A stretch of DNA of 64,000 nt from assembly GCA_023953835.1 (NCBI GenBank), contig JAMLJB010000001.1, forward strand, positions 2,949,501 to 3,013,500, in the 5' to 3' direction. Both the position numbers and the translations under genes were made by a program. Of the stretch, positions 1 to 11,701 are shown in pieces; the first letter of the stretch is position 1; each line of letters opens with the position of its first letter. The DNA comes from Rhizobiaceae bacterium. Its GTDB lineage: Bacteria > Pseudomonadota > Alphaproteobacteria > Rhizobiales > Rhizobiaceae. The notes beneath the pieces were generated by a model. That model was not told the origin of the DNA, searched no databases, and was given only the letters and a program-made list of their open reading frames with translations.

Positions 1-2
1 GG

Positions 3-1265
3 CGGTTCGACAAGTCGCTGGCGGGCGCGATGTCGCGTGGCTGCTGGGACGGCACGGCGGGCATCATCGCGAAGGGCCGCGAGTGGATCGTCAACGAGAT
101 GAAGGCGTCGGGCCTGCGCGGTCGCGGCGGCGCGGGTTTCCCCACGGGCCTGAAATGGTCGTTCATGCCGAAGGTCAGCGACGGTCGGCCTTCCTATCTG
201 GTCGTCAACGCCGACGAATCCGAGCCGGGAACGTGCAAGGACCGCGAGATCCTGCGCCACGATCCGCACACGCTTGTCGAAGGCTGCCTGCTGGCCGGTT
301 TCGCGATGGGCGCGGTCGCCGCCTACATTTATGTTCGCGGCGAGTTCATCCGCGAGCGCGAGGCGCTGCAGCGGGCAATCGACGAAGCCTATGATGCCAA
401 GCTGATCGGCCGGAACAACAAGAACGGCTACGATTTCGAGATTTACGTCCATCACGGTGCGGGCGCTTATATCTGCGGCGAGGAAACCGCATTGCTGGAA
501 AGTCTCGAAGGCAAGAAGGGCCAGCCGCGCCTCAAGCCACCTTTCCCGGCAAATATGGGTCTCTACGGCTGCCCGACGACCGTGAACAATGTGGAGTCAA
601 TCGCCGTTGCGCCGACCATCTTGCGGCGCGGCGCGGCGTGGTTCTCCTCCATCGGACGCCCGAACAATGTCGGCACCAAGCTGTTCATGCTGGTCGGCCA
701 TGTCAACACGCCCTGTGTGGTGGAAGAGGCGATGGGCATCACCTTCCGCGAACTGGTGGAGACGCATGGCGGCGGTATTCGGGGCGGCTGGGACAATCTG
801 CTGGCCGTCATTCCCGGCGGCGCGTCGTGCCCCGTTGTGAAGGCTGAGGACATCATCGACTGCCCGATGGATTTCGATGGCTTGCGCGAGCGCAAATCCT
901 CCTTCGGCACGGCAGCCGCAATCGTCATGGAGAAGTCCACCGACATCGTGAAGGCGATTGCGCGGCTGTCCTATTTCTTCAAGCATGAAAGCTGCGGCCA
1001 GTGCACGCCGTGCCGGGAAGGCACGGGCTGGATGTGGCGCGTCATGGAACGACTGGTGCGCGGCGAGGCGCAGAAGCGCGAGATCGACATGCTGCTGGAC
1101 GTCACCAAGCAGGTCGAAGGGCACACGATCTGCGCGCTGGGCGATGCGGCGGCCTGGCCCATTCAGGGCCTGATCCGCAATTTCCGTCCGGAGATCGAGC
1201 GGCGCATCGATGAATTCACGCGCAACGCGCACAACGCCGCGCCCGTGCTGGAAGCGGCAGAGTAG
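3..1265 (+). CDS. nuoF: NADH-quinone oxidoreductase subunit F (5'-truncated by window)
   Basis: This is the NADH- and FMN-binding subunit of the peripheral arm of respiratory complex I; it also carries iron-sulfur centre N3. The reading frame is open from base 3 (RFDKSLAGA before the first ATG at 30), so the true start lies upstream of the window and the ATG at 30 is internal. The FMN/NADH glycine-rich loop [11 protein letters not shown] is present near bases 118-155. The N3 ligands are visible as CGQCTPC (bases 993-1013) and a fourth cysteine in HTICALG (base 1131). It is followed by a short spacer and the rest of the nuo operon on the same strand. Identity is very secure; only the N-terminus is missing. 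Confidence 0.97.
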   Translation, partial: RFDKSLAGAMSRGCWDGTAGIIAKGREWIVNEMKASGLRGRGGAGFPTGLKWSFMPKVSDGRPSYLVVNADESEPGTCKDREILRHDPHTLVEGCLLAGFAMGAVAAYIYVRGEFIREREALQRAIDEAYDAKLIGRNNKNGYDFEIYVHHGAGAYICGEETALLESLEGKKGQPRLKPPFPANMGLYGCPTTVNNVESIAVAPTILRRGAAWFSSIGRPNNVGTKLFMLVGHVNTPCVVEEAMGITFRELVETHGGGIRGGWDNLLAVIPGGASCPVVKAEDIIDCPMDFDGLRERKSSFGTAAAIVMEKSTDIVKAIARLSYFFKHESCGQCTPCREGTGWMWRVMERLVRGEAQKREIDMLLDVTKQVEGHTICALGDAAAWPIQGLIRNFRPEIERRIDEFTRNAHNAAPVLEAAE

Positions 1266-1283
1266 GGAGTATCGGTCGAGGCG

Positions 1284-1871
1284 ATGGGCGACACTCCGGA
1301 CAAGGACGACCAGAAGCAGCAGGCGGACGCGATGGACGCCATTGCGCAGGCGACTGCTATCGGCTTCGCCGTCGCCAGCCGCACGATGGAGATGTGGTTT
1401 GGTGCGATGTCCGGCTTTGCGCGTGCTTCACGCGAAATGATGGAGCCGCAGATCGGGGAGAAATTGCGCGATGCGCTCAAGAGCGCCGCAGAGCCTTCTC
1501 CTGTGCGAGCGGAAGCGCCGGCGGCGGATGCCAAGGTCGTCGATTTGGCCTCGCGGAAACCCTCAGGGAAGGCCGCAACGCCGAAGGTTGAGCAGCCTCT
1601 GGTCGCGAAGCGCATGCCCGTCGCAGGCGAGCCGCCGGCAGCGCCCGACGATCTGAAGCGCATCGCGGGCATCGGGCCGAAACTTGAGCAGGTCCTGAAC
1701 GGGTTCGGCATCTGGACCTATGCGCGGATCGCCGGACTGGAACCGGAGGAGATCGCATGGCTGGACGATGCGCTCGGCCTCAATGGCCGCATCGGCAATG
1801 ATGGATGGCTGGCCCAGGCCGCAGAGCTTGGCCGGGCCGGAATACAGAATAGAGACAAGGCGGCGGGGTAA
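1284..1871 (+). CDS. Helix-hairpin-helix protein encoded within the nuo operon
   Basis: A 195-residue protein lies between nuoF and nuoG. Residues about 15-65 are helical and amphipathic, residues 68-120 form an Ala/Pro-rich linker, and residues about 122-163 form a helix-hairpin-helix (DDLKRIAGIGPKLEQVL then a second helix). That C-terminal fold resembles the tail found on some NuoE or ribosomal L21-associated proteins in alphaproteobacteria. No cysteine cluster or cofactor motif is visible. Its position in the operon suggests a complex I accessory or assembly role, but that is inference from context. The start is the first ATG after nuoF and follows it by 18 bases. Confidence 0.8.
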   Translation: MGDTPDKDDQKQQADAMDAIAQATAIGFAVASRTMEMWFGAMSGFARASREMMEPQIGEKLRDALKSAAEPSPVRAEAPAADAKVVDLASRKPSGKAATPKVEQPLVAKRMPVAGEPPAAPDDLKRIAGIGPKLEQVLNGFGIWTYARIAGLEPEEIAWLDDALGLNGRIGNDGWLAQAAELGRAGIQNRDKAAG

Positions 1872-1914
1872 TCCCACCGCTATGGGTGCGGCTCGCCGCA
1901 AGGGTTTGTGACGA

Positions 1915-3993
1915 ATGGCTAAGATCAAGGTCGACGGCAAAGAGATCGAGGTCCCGGACCACTACACGCTGCTGCAGGCGGCGGAGGAGGCAGGGGCCGA
2001 GGTGCCGCGTTTCTGCTTCCACGAGCGCCTGTCGATCGCGGGCAACTGCCGCATGTGCCTTGTCGAGGTGAAGGGCGGTCCGCCGAAGCCGGCGGCTTCC
2101 TGCGCCATGGGTGTGCGCGACCTTAGGCCCGGCCCGAATGGCGAGGCGCCGGAAATCTTCACGAACACGCCGATGGTGAAGAAGGCCCGGGAAGGGGTGA
2201 TGGAATTCCTGCTCATCAACCACCCGCTGGATTGCCCGATCTGCGACCAGGGCGGCGAATGCGACCTGCAGGATCAGGCCATGGCCTTCGGCGTCGATGC
2301 CTCGCGCTACAAGGAAAACAAGCGCGCGGTCGAGGACAAATATATCGGCCCGCTGGTCAAGACCGTTATGACGCGGTGCATCCACTGCACGCGGTGCGTC
2401 CGCTTCACCACCGAGGTGGCGGGCATTTCCGAGCTTGGGCTGATCGGGCGCGGCGAGGATGCTGAAATCACGACCTATCTCGAACGGGCGATGACTTCCG
2501 AATTGCAGGGCAATGTCATCGACCTTTGTCCCGTCGGCGCGCTGACCTCGCGTCCGTTCGCGTTCCATGCGCGTCCGTGGGAACTCACCAAGACCGAATC
2601 CATCGACGTGATGGATGCCGTCGGCTCGGCGATCCGCGTGGACACGCGCGGCCGCGAGGTGATGCGCATCATGCCGCGCGTCAACGACCAGGTGAACGAG
2701 GAGTGGATTTCCGACAAGTCCCGCTTCATCTGGGATGGTTTGCGCACGCAGCGGCTGGACCGACCCTATGTCCGCCGCAACGGAAAGCTTGCAGCCGCCA
2801 CCTGGCCTGAAGCCTTTGCGGCCATCAAGGAAGCCGTGGACCGCACAGCGCCTGAAAAAATCGGCGCGGTCGCGGGCGATCTGGCGAGCGTCGAGGAAAT
2901 GTTCGCGCTCAAGCAACTGATGGGGTCGCTCGGCTCGGGCAACATCGATTGCCGTCAGGACGGCACAGTGCTGCACCCGTCATACGGTCGTGCGAGTTAC
3001 CTTTTCAACCCGACCATCGAGGGCATCGAGAAGGCTGACGCCATTCTCATCATCGGGTCCAATCCGCGCTTCGAGGCTTCGGTGCTGAATGCCCGCATTC
3101 GCAAGCGCTGGCGGCTGGACGTACCGGTCGCGGTGATCGGCGACATCGGTGACCTGCGCTACACCTATGAACAGCTTGGCGCCGGAGCGGATACGCTCAA
3201 GGAACTTGCCGGCGGCGCAGGCAAATTCTTCAGTGTGCTGAAAAAGGCGAAGCATCCGCTCATCATCGTCGGGCAGGGCGCGGTTTCGCGTACCGACGGC
3301 GCGGCGGTGCTCGGGCAGGCGGCAAAGCTGGCGCAGGCGGTCGGCGCGGTCACACTGGAATGGAACGGGCTTGCCGTGCTGCACACGGCGGCCTCGCGCG
3401 TCGGCGGGCTGGACATCGGTTTCGTGCCGCAGGATGCGCGCGCAACGGTCGCGCAGGTGATCGACGGCAGCGACCTTCTCTTCCTGCTCGGTGCCGACGA
3501 ATTCGATATGAAGCGCACCGCAAATGCCTTTGTCGTCTATATCGGGACGCATGGCGATGCGGGCGCGCATAGCGCAGACGTCATCCTGCCGGGCTCCACC
3601 TATACGGAAAAATCGGGAACCTTCGTGAACACGGAAGGCCGGGTCCAGTTGACCAGCCGCGCCGGTTTCGCGCCGGGGCAGGCGAAGGAGGACTGGGCCG
3701 TCCTGCGCGCGCTGTCGGATGTGCTGGGCCATCGCTTGCCGTTCGATTCGCTGGCGCAGCTTCGCGCCGCACTGCGCGCAGAATATCCGCATCTCGGAGA
3801 AGTCGACCGGATCGCGCACGGTTCGCCGGAAGATGTCGCGCGGCTGGCGAAGCTCGGCGGCGCGCTGCGCAAGCCGCCCTTTGTTTCGCCCGTCGGCGAC
3901 TTTTACCTCACCAATCCGATTGCCCGCGCCTCCGCCGTGATGGCGGAATGCTCCGCGCTGGCCCGGAACGGCTTCAAGCAGGCGGCGGAGTAG
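1915..3993 (+). CDS. nuoG: NADH-quinone oxidoreductase subunit G
   Basis: This is the 692-residue, 75-kDa-type iron-sulfur subunit of complex I, which carries electrons from the flavin along the cluster chain. Cluster ligands are readable in order. A 2Fe-2S site uses Cys34, Cys45, Cys48 and Cys63. The His103/Cys107/Cys110/Cys116 set binds a 4Fe-4S centre. Cys155, Cys158, Cys161 and Cys205 bind another. The rest is a molybdopterin-oxidoreductase-like domain without the catalytic cofactor, as usual for this subunit. It starts at ATG 1915, 44 bases after the helix-hairpin-helix gene, and nuoH follows 7 bases after its stop. Confidence 0.97.
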   Translation: MAKIKVDGKEIEVPDHYTLLQAAEEAGAEVPRFCFHERLSIAGNCRMCLVEVKGGPPKPAASCAMGVRDLRPGPNGEAPEIFTNTPMVKKAREGVMEFLLINHPLDCPICDQGGECDLQDQAMAFGVDASRYKENKRAVEDKYIGPLVKTVMTRCIHCTRCVRFTTEVAGISELGLIGRGEDAEITTYLERAMTSELQGNVIDLCPVGALTSRPFAFHARPWELTKTESIDVMDAVGSAIRVDTRGREVMRIMPRVNDQVNEEWISDKSRFIWDGLRTQRLDRPYVRRNGKLAAATWPEAFAAIKEAVDRTAPEKIGAVAGDLASVEEMFALKQLMGSLGSGNIDCRQDGTVLHPSYGRASYLFNPTIEGIEKADAILIIGSNPRFEASVLNARIRKRWRLDVPVAVIGDIGDLRYTYEQLGAGADTLKELAGGAGKFFSVLKKAKHPLIIVGQGAVSRTDGAAVLGQAAKLAQAVGAVTLEWNGLAVLHTAASRVGGLDIGFVPQDARATVAQVIDGSDLLFLLGADEFDMKRTANAFVVYIGTHGDAGAHSADVILPGSTYTEKSGTFVNTEGRVQLTSRAGFAPGQAKEDWAVLRALSDVLGHRLPFDSLAQLRAALRAEYPHLGEVDRIAHGSPEDVARLAKLGGALRKPPFVSPVGDFYLTNPIARASAVMAECSALARNGFKQAAE

Positions 3994-4000
3994 GCGCTTC

Positions 4001-5044
4001 ATGGATACCTTCTTCACCTTCTACGTGCTGCCTGCGCTGCTCATCCTGCTGAAATCGGTCGTGCTGATCGTCGTGCTGCTGATCTTCGTGGCGTATATCC
4101 TCTACGCCGACCGCAAGATCTGGGCCGCCGTCCAGCTTCGCCGTGGGCCTAACGTGGTCGGACCGTGGGGCCTCCTGCAGGCTTTTGCCGACCTGCTGAA
4201 ATTCGTGTTCAAGGAGCCGGTCATCCCGTCCGGCGCGAATAAAGGCGTTTTCCTGCTTGCGCCGCTGGTTTCCGCGATCCTGGCCATTGCGGCGTGGGCG
4301 GTCATCCCGGTGAATGAGGGCTGGGCGATCGCCAACGTCAATGTGGGCATCCTCTATGTTTTCGCGATCTCGTCGCTTGAGGTCTATGGCGTCATCATGG
4401 GGGGCTGGGCCTCGAACTCGAAATATCCTTTCCTCGGTGCGCTGCGGTCCGCCGCGCAAATGGTGTCCTACGAGGTCTCGATCGGGTTCGTCATCGTCAC
4501 CGTGCTGCTTTGCGTCGGCTCGCTGAACCTGACGGACATCGTGCTGTCGCAACGCGACGGCCTGGGCACGCATCTCGGCCTGCCCAACACGCTGCTCGAC
4601 TGGCACTGGCTCGGGCTCTTCCCGATGTTCATCGTGTTTTTCATTTCGGCATTGGCCGAAACCAACCGTCCGCCGTTCGATCTGGTCGAAGCGGAGTCGG
4701 AACTCGTGGCGGGTCATATGATCGAATATTCGTCCACGCCGTTCCTGCTGTTCTTTCTCGGCGAATATGTCGCGATCGTCCTGATGTGCGCGCTGACCAC
4801 GATCCTTTTCCTGGGCGGATGGCTGCCGCCCTTCGATTTCGCGCCCTTCACCTGGGTGCCGGGCGTCGTCTGGTTCATCCTGAAGGTCTGCATGGTGTTC
4901 TTCATGTTCGCCATGGTGAAGGCCTTCGTGCCGCGCTACCGCTATGATCAGTTGATGCGCCTCGGCTGGAAGGTGTTCCTGCCGATTTCGCTGGCGATGG
5001 TCGTCATCACCGCCGCCTTCCTCAAACTGACGGGGCTTGCCTGA
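4001..5044 (+). CDS. nuoH: NADH-quinone oxidoreductase subunit H
   Basis: A 347-residue polytopic membrane protein, the ND1-type subunit that joins the peripheral and membrane arms and forms much of the quinone cavity. The hallmark segment [19 protein letters not shown] is present around residues 222-240, as are an N-terminal transmembrane helix followed by [16 protein letters not shown] and about eight hydrophobic segments. Length is normal for the family. Its stop overlaps the start of nuoI (ATGA-type junction at 5041-5046), which indicates translational coupling. Confidence 0.97.
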   Translation: MDTFFTFYVLPALLILLKSVVLIVVLLIFVAYILYADRKIWAAVQLRRGPNVVGPWGLLQAFADLLKFVFKEPVIPSGANKGVFLLAPLVSAILAIAAWAVIPVNEGWAIANVNVGILYVFAISSLEVYGVIMGGWASNSKYPFLGALRSAAQMVSYEVSIGFVIVTVLLCVGSLNLTDIVLSQRDGLGTHLGLPNTLLDWHWLGLFPMFIVFFISALAETNRPPFDLVEAESELVAGHMIEYSSTPFLLFFLGEYVAIVLMCALTTILFLGGWLPPFDFAPFTWVPGVVWFILKVCMVFFMFAMVKAFVPRYRYDQLMRLGWKVFLPISLAMVVITAAFLKLTGLA

Positions 5045-5535
5045 TGTCTGCTCTTGCACAAGCTGCCAAGTCGCTGCTTCTCAAGGAATTCGTTGGCGCG
5101 TTCTTCCTTTCCATGCGCCAGTTCTTCGCGCCCAAGGCGACGCTGAACTATCCGCATGAAAAGGGTCCGGTCAGCCCGCGTTTTCGCGGTGAGCATGCTC
5201 TGCGCCGCTATCCCAACGGCGAGGAACGCTGCATCGCCTGCAAGCTCTGCGAGGCGATCTGTCCGGCGCAGGCCATCACCATCGAGGCCGGGCCGCGCCG
5301 CAACGACGGCACGCGCCGCACCGTCCGCTACGACATTGATATGGTGAAGTGCATTTATTGCGGCTTCTGCCAGGAGGCCTGCCCGGTGGACGCGATTGTC
5401 GAGGGACCGAATTTCGAGTTCGCGACCGAAACCCGGGAAGAACTTTACTACGACAAGGACAAGCTGCTTTCGAACGGCGACCGCTGGGAGCGCGAGATCG
5501 CGCGCAACATAGCGATGGATGCGCCGTACCGATGA
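5044..5535 (+). CDS. nuoI: NADH-quinone oxidoreductase subunit I
   Basis: A 163-residue ferredoxin-like subunit with two 4Fe-4S clusters (N6a and N6b) that hands electrons toward N2. Both cluster motifs are intact: Cys63, Cys66, Cys69, Cys73 and Cys103, Cys106, Cys109, Cys113. An N-terminal amphipathic stretch (residues 1-30) matches the membrane-apposed helix of the family. The gene overlaps nuoH by one base. Confidence 0.97.
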   Translation: MSALAQAAKSLLLKEFVGAFFLSMRQFFAPKATLNYPHEKGPVSPRFRGEHALRRYPNGEERCIACKLCEAICPAQAITIEAGPRRNDGTRRTVRYDIDMVKCIYCGFCQEACPVDAIVEGPNFEFATETREELYYDKDKLLSNGDRWEREIARNIAMDAPYR

Positions 5536-5736
5536 TGTGAAGCAAGGCGCTGGCTCTTTCCTTTCCCGTTTTTCGCGGGGCGAGGCGGAGCGAGGGGCAG
5601 CGTCAACAAGAATATGGACGGATACATTCGGCCCGTCTAAGGAACCACGCGATTTTGCAGGCCCGCCGGGCGGCGAAATCTGGATGGAAAGGGGCGGCGC
5701 TCCTTTCCGCGAGACTATGCAAACCGGGGGAACCCC

Positions 5737-6357
5737 ATGTTGAACGGATTAGAGGCGATCTTTTTCTATCTTTTCGCCTTCATCGCGGTGGCGTCGGCCT
5801 TCATGGTCATTTCGGCGCGCAACCCCGTGCATTCTGTGCTGTTCCTCATCCTGACCTTCTTTAACGCGGCAGCGCTTTTCCTTCTGACCGGCGCGGAATT
5901 TCTCGCGATGATCCTGCTCGTCGTCTATGTCGGCGCGGTCGCCGTGCTTTTCCTGTTCGTCGTCATGATGCTGGATGTGGATTTCGCGGAACTGAAGCAG
6001 GGCGCTCTGCAATATGCTCCGGTCGGCGCGCTGGTCGGAATCATCCTTGCAGCCGAGCTGATCGTCGTCACCGGCGGCTATGCATTTGCGCCGAAGCTCG
6101 GCCAGAGCGTGGCCCTGCCGACGCCCGACATTGCGACGCGCAACAACACCGCCGCGCTCGGCGACATTCTTTACACGGACTATATTTTCTACTTTCAGGT
6201 TGCCGGCCTCGTGCTGCTGGTCGCCATGATCGGCGCGATCGTGCTGACGCTGCGCCACAAGCAAGGCGTCAAGCGCCAGTCGATCCCGCAGCAGGTCGCG
6301 CGCACGCCGGAAACGGCGATTGAAATCAAGAAGGTCGAAACGGGCAAGGGCATCTGA
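5737..6357 (+). CDS. nuoJ: NADH-quinone oxidoreductase subunit J
   Basis: A 206-residue membrane subunit of complex I (ND6-like) with five hydrophobic segments. The conserved [17 protein letters not shown] segment, which forms the pi-bulge helix near the proton pathway, lies around residues 67-83. A 201-base gap separates it from nuoI, unusually large for this otherwise packed operon. I see no convincing gene in that gap. Nothing marks it as a terminator, so continued transcription is likely. nuoK starts 2 bases after the stop. Confidence 0.96.
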   Translation: MLNGLEAIFFYLFAFIAVASAFMVISARNPVHSVLFLILTFFNAAALFLLTGAEFLAMILLVVYVGAVAVLFLFVVMMLDVDFAELKQGALQYAPVGALVGIILAAELIVVTGGYAFAPKLGQSVALPTPDIATRNNTAALGDILYTDYIFYFQVAGLVLLVAMIGAIVLTLRHKQGVKRQSIPQQVARTPETAIEIKKVETGKGI

Positions 6358-6359
6358 TC

Positions 6360-6668
6360 ATGCAGGTCGGCATCTCTCATTTTCTGGCCGTTTCGGCGAT
6401 CCTGTTTACGCTCGGCGTGTTCGGCATCTTCCTGAACCGGAAGAACGTCATCGTCATCCTGATGTCGGTCGAACTGATCCTGCTCGCGGTCAACATCAAC
6501 TTCGTCGCGTTTTCGGCTGCGCTGGGGGATCTGGTGGGCCAGGTCTTCGCGCTGTTCGTGCTGACGGTCGCCGCTGCGGAAGCTGCGATCGGGCTTGCAA
6601 TTCTGGTCGTTTTCTTCCGCAACCGCGGTTCCATCGCGGTGGAAGACGTCAACATGATGAAAGGTTGA
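6360..6668 (+). CDS. nuoK: NADH-quinone oxidoreductase subunit K
   Basis: A 102-residue ND4L-type subunit with three transmembrane helices. The buried glutamates expected for proton translocation are seen in [11 protein letters not shown] (helix 2) and [13 protein letters not shown] (helix 3). Length is exactly typical. The gene sits between nuoJ and nuoL with gaps of 2 and 10 bases. Confidence 0.97.
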   Translation: MQVGISHFLAVSAILFTLGVFGIFLNRKNVIVILMSVELILLAVNINFVAFSAALGDLVGQVFALFVLTVAAAEAAIGLAILVVFFRNRGSIAVEDVNMMKG

Positions 6669-6678
6669 GAAGCGCGCC

Positions 6679-8715
6679 ATGGATCAGATGTATCTGGCTA
6701 TCGTCTTTCTGCCGCTTCTCGGCTTCCTGATTGTCGGCCTGTTCGGCAATTCACTGGGCGCCAAGGCGTCGGAATACATCACTTCCGGGTTTCTGGTGGT
6801 TTGCGCGCTGCTCTCGTGGGTGGCCTTCTTCCAGGTTGCGCTGGGTGACACCGAGGCATTCACCGTGCCGGTGCTGCGCTTCATCGAATCCGGCGCGCTT
6901 CAAGCTGACTGGGCCTTGCGCATCGACACGCTGACGGTGGTCATGCTGGTCGTGGTCAATACGGTCTCGTCGCTGGTGCACATCTATTCCATCGGCTACA
7001 TGCACCACGATCCGCACAGGCCGCGCTTCTTCGCCTATCTGTCGCTGTTCACCTTCGCCATGCTGATGCTGGTGACCTCCAATAATCTGGTGCAGATGTT
7101 CTTCGGCTGGGAAGGCGTCGGTCTCGCTTCCTATCTGCTGATCGGCTTCTGGTACCAGAAGCCCTCGGCCAATGCCGCGGCGATCAAGGCATTCGTTGTC
7201 AACCGCGTCGGCGATTTCGGCTTTGCGCTCGGCATTTTCGGCGTGTTCGTACTGTTCGGCACGATCAATTTCGACACGATCTTCGCCAATGCCGCGACCT
7301 ACCTGCCGGTGGCCGCCGAACATGGCGCGGAAGCTGCCGCCCAAGGGGCAGATGCTGCCGTCGCGCATGGCGAAACAGTGCTGACCTTCCTTGGATACCA
7401 CCTCGACAAGGCAGCGGCGATGACGGTCGTTTGCCTGCTGCTGTTCATGGGCGCGATGGGTAAGTCGGCGCAGGTGCCACTGCACACCTGGCTGCCGGAT
7501 GCGATGGAAGGCCCGACCCCGGTCTCTGCACTCATCCATGCCGCAACGATGGTCACGGCGGGCGTGTTCATGCTGGCGCGCCTGTCGCCGCTGTTCGAGC
7601 TGTCGCACAGCGCGTTGACAGTGGTCACCTTCATCGGCGCGTTCACGGCCTTCTTCGCCGCGACCGTCGGGCTGGTGCAGAACGACATCAAGCGCGTCAT
7701 CGCCTATTCGACCTGTTCGCAGCTCGGCTACATGTTCGTCGCGCTCGGCGTCGGCGCATATGGCGCAGCAATCTTCCATCTGTTCACCCACGCCTTCTTC
7801 AAGGCGCTGCTGTTCCTCGGCTCGGGCTCGGTCATCCACGCGATGTCGGACGAGCAGGACATGCGCAAGATGGGTGGCATCCGCAAACTGATCCCGACCA
7901 CCTACTGGATGATGGTCATCGGCACGCTGGCGCTCACAGGAGTAGGCATTCCGGCCACGATCATCGGCACCGCCGGTTTCTTCTCCAAAGACGCCATCAT
8001 CGAGAGCGCCTTCGTCGGCCACAATGCGGTAGCCGGTCTCGCCTTCGCGCTGCTGGTCGTGGCGGCCTGCTTCACGAGCTTCTATTCTTGGCGGCTGATC
8101 TTCATGACCTTCCACGGCAAGCCGCGCGCCAGCCATGAAGTGATGCACCACGTGCATGAATCCCCTCCCGTGATGCTGGTGCCGCTGTTTATTCTGGCCG
8201 TGGGCGCGATCTTCGCGGGCGTGCTGTTCCACGATTATTTCATCGGCGAAGCCTATGCCGAGTTCTGGAAGCAGGCGCTGTTCACGCTGGAAAGCAACCA
8301 CATCCTCCACGACATGCACAATGTGCCGGTCTGGGTGAAGCTGTCGCCGTTCGTGGCGATGCTGCTCGGCCTGCTGGTGTCGTGGCACTTCTATATCCGC
8401 GACCCGCAGGCGCCGGTCCAGTTGGCCGCGCGCCATCACGGGCTTTACCAGTTCCTGCTCAACAAGTGGTATTTCGACGAATTGTACGACTTCCTGTTCG
8501 TCCGGACCGCGAAACGGCTCGGCTACTTCCTGTGGAAGAAGGGCGACGGCGTGGTCATTGACGGGCTTGGACCGGACGGCATCTCGGCGCGCGTCGTCGA
8601 TGTCACCGACCGGGTCGTCAAGCTGCAGACCGGATATCTCTACCATTATGCGTTTGCCATGCTGATCGGTGTCGCCGCGCTCGCCACCTGGATGATGCTC
8701 GGGGGTTCATTCTGA
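6679..8715 (+). CDS. nuoL: NADH-quinone oxidoreductase subunit L
   Basis: A 678-residue antiporter-like subunit (ND5) at the distal end of the membrane arm. The conserved [20 protein letters not shown] block is followed by the antiporter helices, and a long lateral helix plus final transmembrane segment lie at the C-terminus. An Ala/Glu/His-rich loop of about 25 residues (around residues 212-236) sits between two helices; variable loops occur here in alphaproteobacterial NuoL. The stop overlaps the nuoM start by one base (TGATG). Confidence 0.97.
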   Translation: MDQMYLAIVFLPLLGFLIVGLFGNSLGAKASEYITSGFLVVCALLSWVAFFQVALGDTEAFTVPVLRFIESGALQADWALRIDTLTVVMLVVVNTVSSLVHIYSIGYMHHDPHRPRFFAYLSLFTFAMLMLVTSNNLVQMFFGWEGVGLASYLLIGFWYQKPSANAAAIKAFVVNRVGDFGFALGIFGVFVLFGTINFDTIFANAATYLPVAAEHGAEAAAQGADAAVAHGETVLTFLGYHLDKAAAMTVVCLLLFMGAMGKSAQVPLHTWLPDAMEGPTPVSALIHAATMVTAGVFMLARLSPLFELSHSALTVVTFIGAFTAFFAATVGLVQNDIKRVIAYSTCSQLGYMFVALGVGAYGAAIFHLFTHAFFKALLFLGSGSVIHAMSDEQDMRKMGGIRKLIPTTYWMMVIGTLALTGVGIPATIIGTAGFFSKDAIIESAFVGHNAVAGLAFALLVVAACFTSFYSWRLIFMTFHGKPRASHEVMHHVHESPPVMLVPLFILAVGAIFAGVLFHDYFIGEAYAEFWKQALFTLESNHILHDMHNVPVWVKLSPFVAMLLGLLVSWHFYIRDPQAPVQLAARHHGLYQFLLNKWYFDELYDFLFVRTAKRLGYFLWKKGDGVVIDGLGPDGISARVVDVTDRVVKLQTGYLYHYAFAMLIGVAALATWMMLGGSF

Positions 8716-10250
8716 TGATCGACTGGCCGATTCTATCCACGGTCACCTTCCTGCCGCTGCTTGGCGCGCTGCTCATCCTGTTCATCGCGGATGAGGGTGA
8801 GAACGCGCGGCGAAACATCCGCGCCGTCGCGCTGTTCACGACCGTTTTCACCTTCGTCGTTTCCTTGTGGATCTGGGGCGGGTTCGACAATTCGATGCCC
8901 GGTTTTCAGTTCGTCGAAAAGGTCGGCTGGCTCGGTTCGAGCGTGTCGTACCATATGGGCGTCGACGGCATTTCGATGCTCTTCGTCATCCTGACGACCT
9001 TCCTGATGCCGCTTTGCATCCTCGCCTCATGGGAGTCGGTGGACAAGCGGGTCAAGGAGTACATGATCGCCTTCCTGCTTCTGGAAACATTGATGATCGG
9101 CGTGTTCTGCGCGCTGGACATCGTGCTCTTCTACGTGTTCTTCGAGGCCGGGCTGATCCCGATGTTCATCATCATCGGCGTCTGGGGCGGCAAGCGGCGC
9201 GTCTATGCGTCGTTCAAGTTTTTCCTCTACACGCTGCTCGGCTCGGTGCTGATGCTGCTCGCCGTCATGGCGATGTACTGGCAGGCGGGCACGACCGACA
9301 TCCCAACGCTGCTGACGCATGATTTCCCGGCCAATATGCAGACATGGCTATGGCTGGCCTTCTTCGCGTCCTTCGCGGTGAAGATGCCGATGTGGCCGGT
9401 GCACACCTGGCTGCCGGACGCCCACGTCGAGGCCCCGACGGCAGGTTCGGTCATTCTGGCGGGCATCCTGTTGAAGATGGGCGGCTACGGCTTCCTGCGC
9501 TTCTCGCTGCCGATGTTCCCGCTGGCCTCGGAATATTTCGCGCCTTTCGTGTTCACGCTTTCGGTCGTCGCCATCATCTACACCTCGCTGGTCGCGCTGA
9601 TGCAGGAGGACATGAAGAAGCTGATCGCCTATTCCTCCGTCGCCCATATGGGCTACGTGACCATGGGCATCTTCGCCATGAACCAGGAAGGCGTGCAGGG
9701 CGCGATCTTCCAGATGCTCAGCCACGGCCTCGTGTCCGGCGCGCTGTTCCTCTGCGTGGGCGTGGTTTACGACCGCATGCACACGCGTGAGATCGCCGCC
9801 TATGGTGGCCTCGTCAACAACATGCCGAAATATGCCGTCGTGTTCCTCATCTTCACCATGGCGAATGTCGGCCTGCCGGGCACCAGCGGTTTCATCGGCG
9901 AGTTCCTGACCCTCCTCGGCGTGTTCAAGGTGAACACCTGGGTCGCTCTGTTCGCGACGACCGGCGTCATCCTGTCGGCGGCCTATGCGCTGTGGCTCTA
10001 CCGCCGCGTGATGATGGGCGCGCTGACCAAGGACAGCCTCAAGGGCCTGCTCGACCTGTCGTTGCGCGAAAAGGTGGTGATCTACCCGCTCGTCATCCTG
10101 ACGATCTTCTACGGCGTCTATCCGGCGCCGATATTCGACGCCACCTCGGCGTCCGTGAAGAACCTCGTCGATCAGGTTTCGATCTCAATTCAGGCGGCGC
10201 CGCAGGCAGCCGCCGCGCCGGCTGCGGAAGCGCCGGTGGAAGCGCATTGA
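8715..10250 (+). CDS. nuoM: NADH-quinone oxidoreductase subunit M
   Basis: A 511-residue antiporter-like subunit (ND4) of the complex I membrane arm. The [20 protein letters not shown] block and the [14 protein letters not shown] segment are the usual ND4 signatures. About fourteen hydrophobic segments are readable. The C-terminus carries an Ala/Pro-rich tail (residues about 492-511). It overlaps nuoL by one base and is 14 bases ahead of nuoN. Confidence 0.97.
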   Translation: MIDWPILSTVTFLPLLGALLILFIADEGENARRNIRAVALFTTVFTFVVSLWIWGGFDNSMPGFQFVEKVGWLGSSVSYHMGVDGISMLFVILTTFLMPLCILASWESVDKRVKEYMIAFLLLETLMIGVFCALDIVLFYVFFEAGLIPMFIIIGVWGGKRRVYASFKFFLYTLLGSVLMLLAVMAMYWQAGTTDIPTLLTHDFPANMQTWLWLAFFASFAVKMPMWPVHTWLPDAHVEAPTAGSVILAGILLKMGGYGFLRFSLPMFPLASEYFAPFVFTLSVVAIIYTSLVALMQEDMKKLIAYSSVAHMGYVTMGIFAMNQEGVQGAIFQMLSHGLVSGALFLCVGVVYDRMHTREIAAYGGLVNNMPKYAVVFLIFTMANVGLPGTSGFIGEFLTLLGVFKVNTWVALFATTGVILSAAYALWLYRRVMMGALTKDSLKGLLDLSLREKVVIYPLVILTIFYGVYPAPIFDATSASVKNLVDQVSISIQAAPQAAAAPAAEAPVEAH

Positions 10251-10264
10251 CAGGATAGGGCAAG

Positions 10265-11701
10265 ATGACCCCAGACCTTTCCCTCAGCCTCTCGCTCGCC
10301 ACGCCGGAAATCATCATCGCCGTCGGCGCGCTGGCGCTGCTGATGATCGGCGCTTTCTCCGGCGAGCGCGCCAACACCACGGTGACGGGTCTTGCGGTCG
10401 CGATCCTCGCGGGCGCGGGCGCATGGATGTTGCTGTTCACGGGCGACGGCCTCGCTTTCGGCGGCGCATTCCTCGCGGACCCGTTCGCGCGTTTCATGAA
10501 GGTGCTGACGCTGATCGGTTCGATTGTCACGCTCATCATGTCGGTGGGTTTCGCCAAGGCCGAGAAATTCGACAAGTTCGAATATCCCGTGCTCATCATG
10601 CTTTCGACGCTCGGCATGATGCTGATGGTGTCGGCCAACAACATGATCGCGCTTTATCTCGGGCTGGAACTGCAATCGCTGGCCCTCTACGTCGTGGCGG
10701 CGATCAATCGAGACAGCGTGCGCTCCACCGAAGCGGGCCTGAAATATTTCGTGCTGGGTGCGCTCTCGTCCGGCATGCTGCTCTACGGCATCAGCCTCGT
10801 CTACGGCTATACCGGCCATACCGGCTTTGCGGAAATAACCGCCGCGCTGGATGGCGGCGAGCGCCAGCTTGGCCTTGTGTTCGGCCTCGTCTTCGTGCTG
10901 GCCGGCATCGCCTTCAAGATTTCGGCGGTTCCCTTCCACATGTGGACACCGGATGTCTATGAGGGTGCACCGACCCCGGTAACCGCCTTCTTCGCGGCGG
11001 CTCCGAAAATGGCGGCAATGGCGCTGCTGGTGCGCGTCACGGTCGGGGCCTTCGCTCCGGTCGCGCATGACTGGCAGCAGATACTGGTGTTCGTCTCCAT
11101 CGCCTCAATGGTGCTGGGCGCGTTCGCGGCCATCGGCCAGAAGAACATCAAGCGGCTGATGGCCTATTCCTCAATCGGGCACATGGGCTATGCGCTGGTC
11201 GGCCTCGCGGCGGCAAACGAGGCGGGCGTGCGCGGCGTCATCATCTACATGACGATCTACCTCGCCATGACCCTCGGCACCTTTGCCTTTATCCTTGCCA
11301 TGCGGCGGCGCGATGGAAATGTGGAGCAGATCAGCGACCTTGCCGGCCTGTCCAGCACCAATCCGGCGATGGCCACCATACTGACCATCCTGATGTTCTC
11401 GCTGGCGGGCATTCCGCCGCTCGCGGGCTTCTGGGGGAAGTGGTACGTCTTCCTCGCTGCCATCGACGCGAAGCTCTACACGCTGGCAGTCATCGGTGTT
11501 CTCGCCTCGGTGGTGGGCGCGTATTACTATCTGCGCATCATCAAGATCATGTGGTTCGACGAGCCGGTGGGCGGATTCCAGCCTATGGCGGGTGAGCTTC
11601 GGCTTGTGCTCGGTCTGTCGGGTGCATTCGTCCTGCTCTACATGCTTTTCATGGGGCCGCTTGAGGCAGTCGCGCAAACGGCGGCCAAGACCTTCTTTTG
11701 A
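10265..11701 (+). CDS. nuoN: NADH-quinone oxidoreductase subunit N
   Basis: A 478-residue antiporter-like subunit (ND2), the last gene of the nuo operon. The [20 protein letters not shown] block and [18 protein letters not shown] segment are characteristic. Its stop codon overlaps the TTG start of birA (TTGA), so the operon apparently reads on into birA and rnj. Confidence 0.97.
   Translation: MTPDLSLSLSLATPEIIIAVGALALLMIGAFSGERANTTVTGLAVAILAGAGAWMLLFTGDGLAFGGAFLADPFARFMKVLTLIGSIVTLIMSVGFAKAEKFDKFEYPVLIMLSTLGMMLMVSANNMIALYLGLELQSLALYVVAAINRDSVRSTEAGLKYFVLGALSSGMLLYGISLVYGYTGHTGFAEITAALDGGERQLGLVFGLVFVLAGIAFKISAVPFHMWTPDVYEGAPTPVTAFFAAAPKMAAMALLVRVTVGAFAPVAHDWQQILVFVSIASMVLGAFAAIGQKNIKRLMAYSSIGHMGYALVGLAAANEAGVRGVIIYMTIYLAMTLGTFAFILAMRRRDGNVEQISDLAGLSSTNPAMATILTILMFSLAGIPPLAGFWGKWYVFLAAIDAKLYTLAVIGVLASVVGAYYYLRIIKIMWFDEPVGGFQPMAGELRLVLGLSGAFVLLYMLFMGPLEAVAQTAAKTFF

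Noticed and set aside
5519-5743. 74-codon frame in the nuoI-nuoJ gap
   Set aside because: It overlaps the nuoI end and the nuoJ start, has no ribosome-binding site and no recognisable feature.
6751-8646. 631-codon open frame antisense to nuoL
   Set aside because: His/Arg/Asp-rich antisense reading, typical in GC-rich genomes; nuoL is certain.
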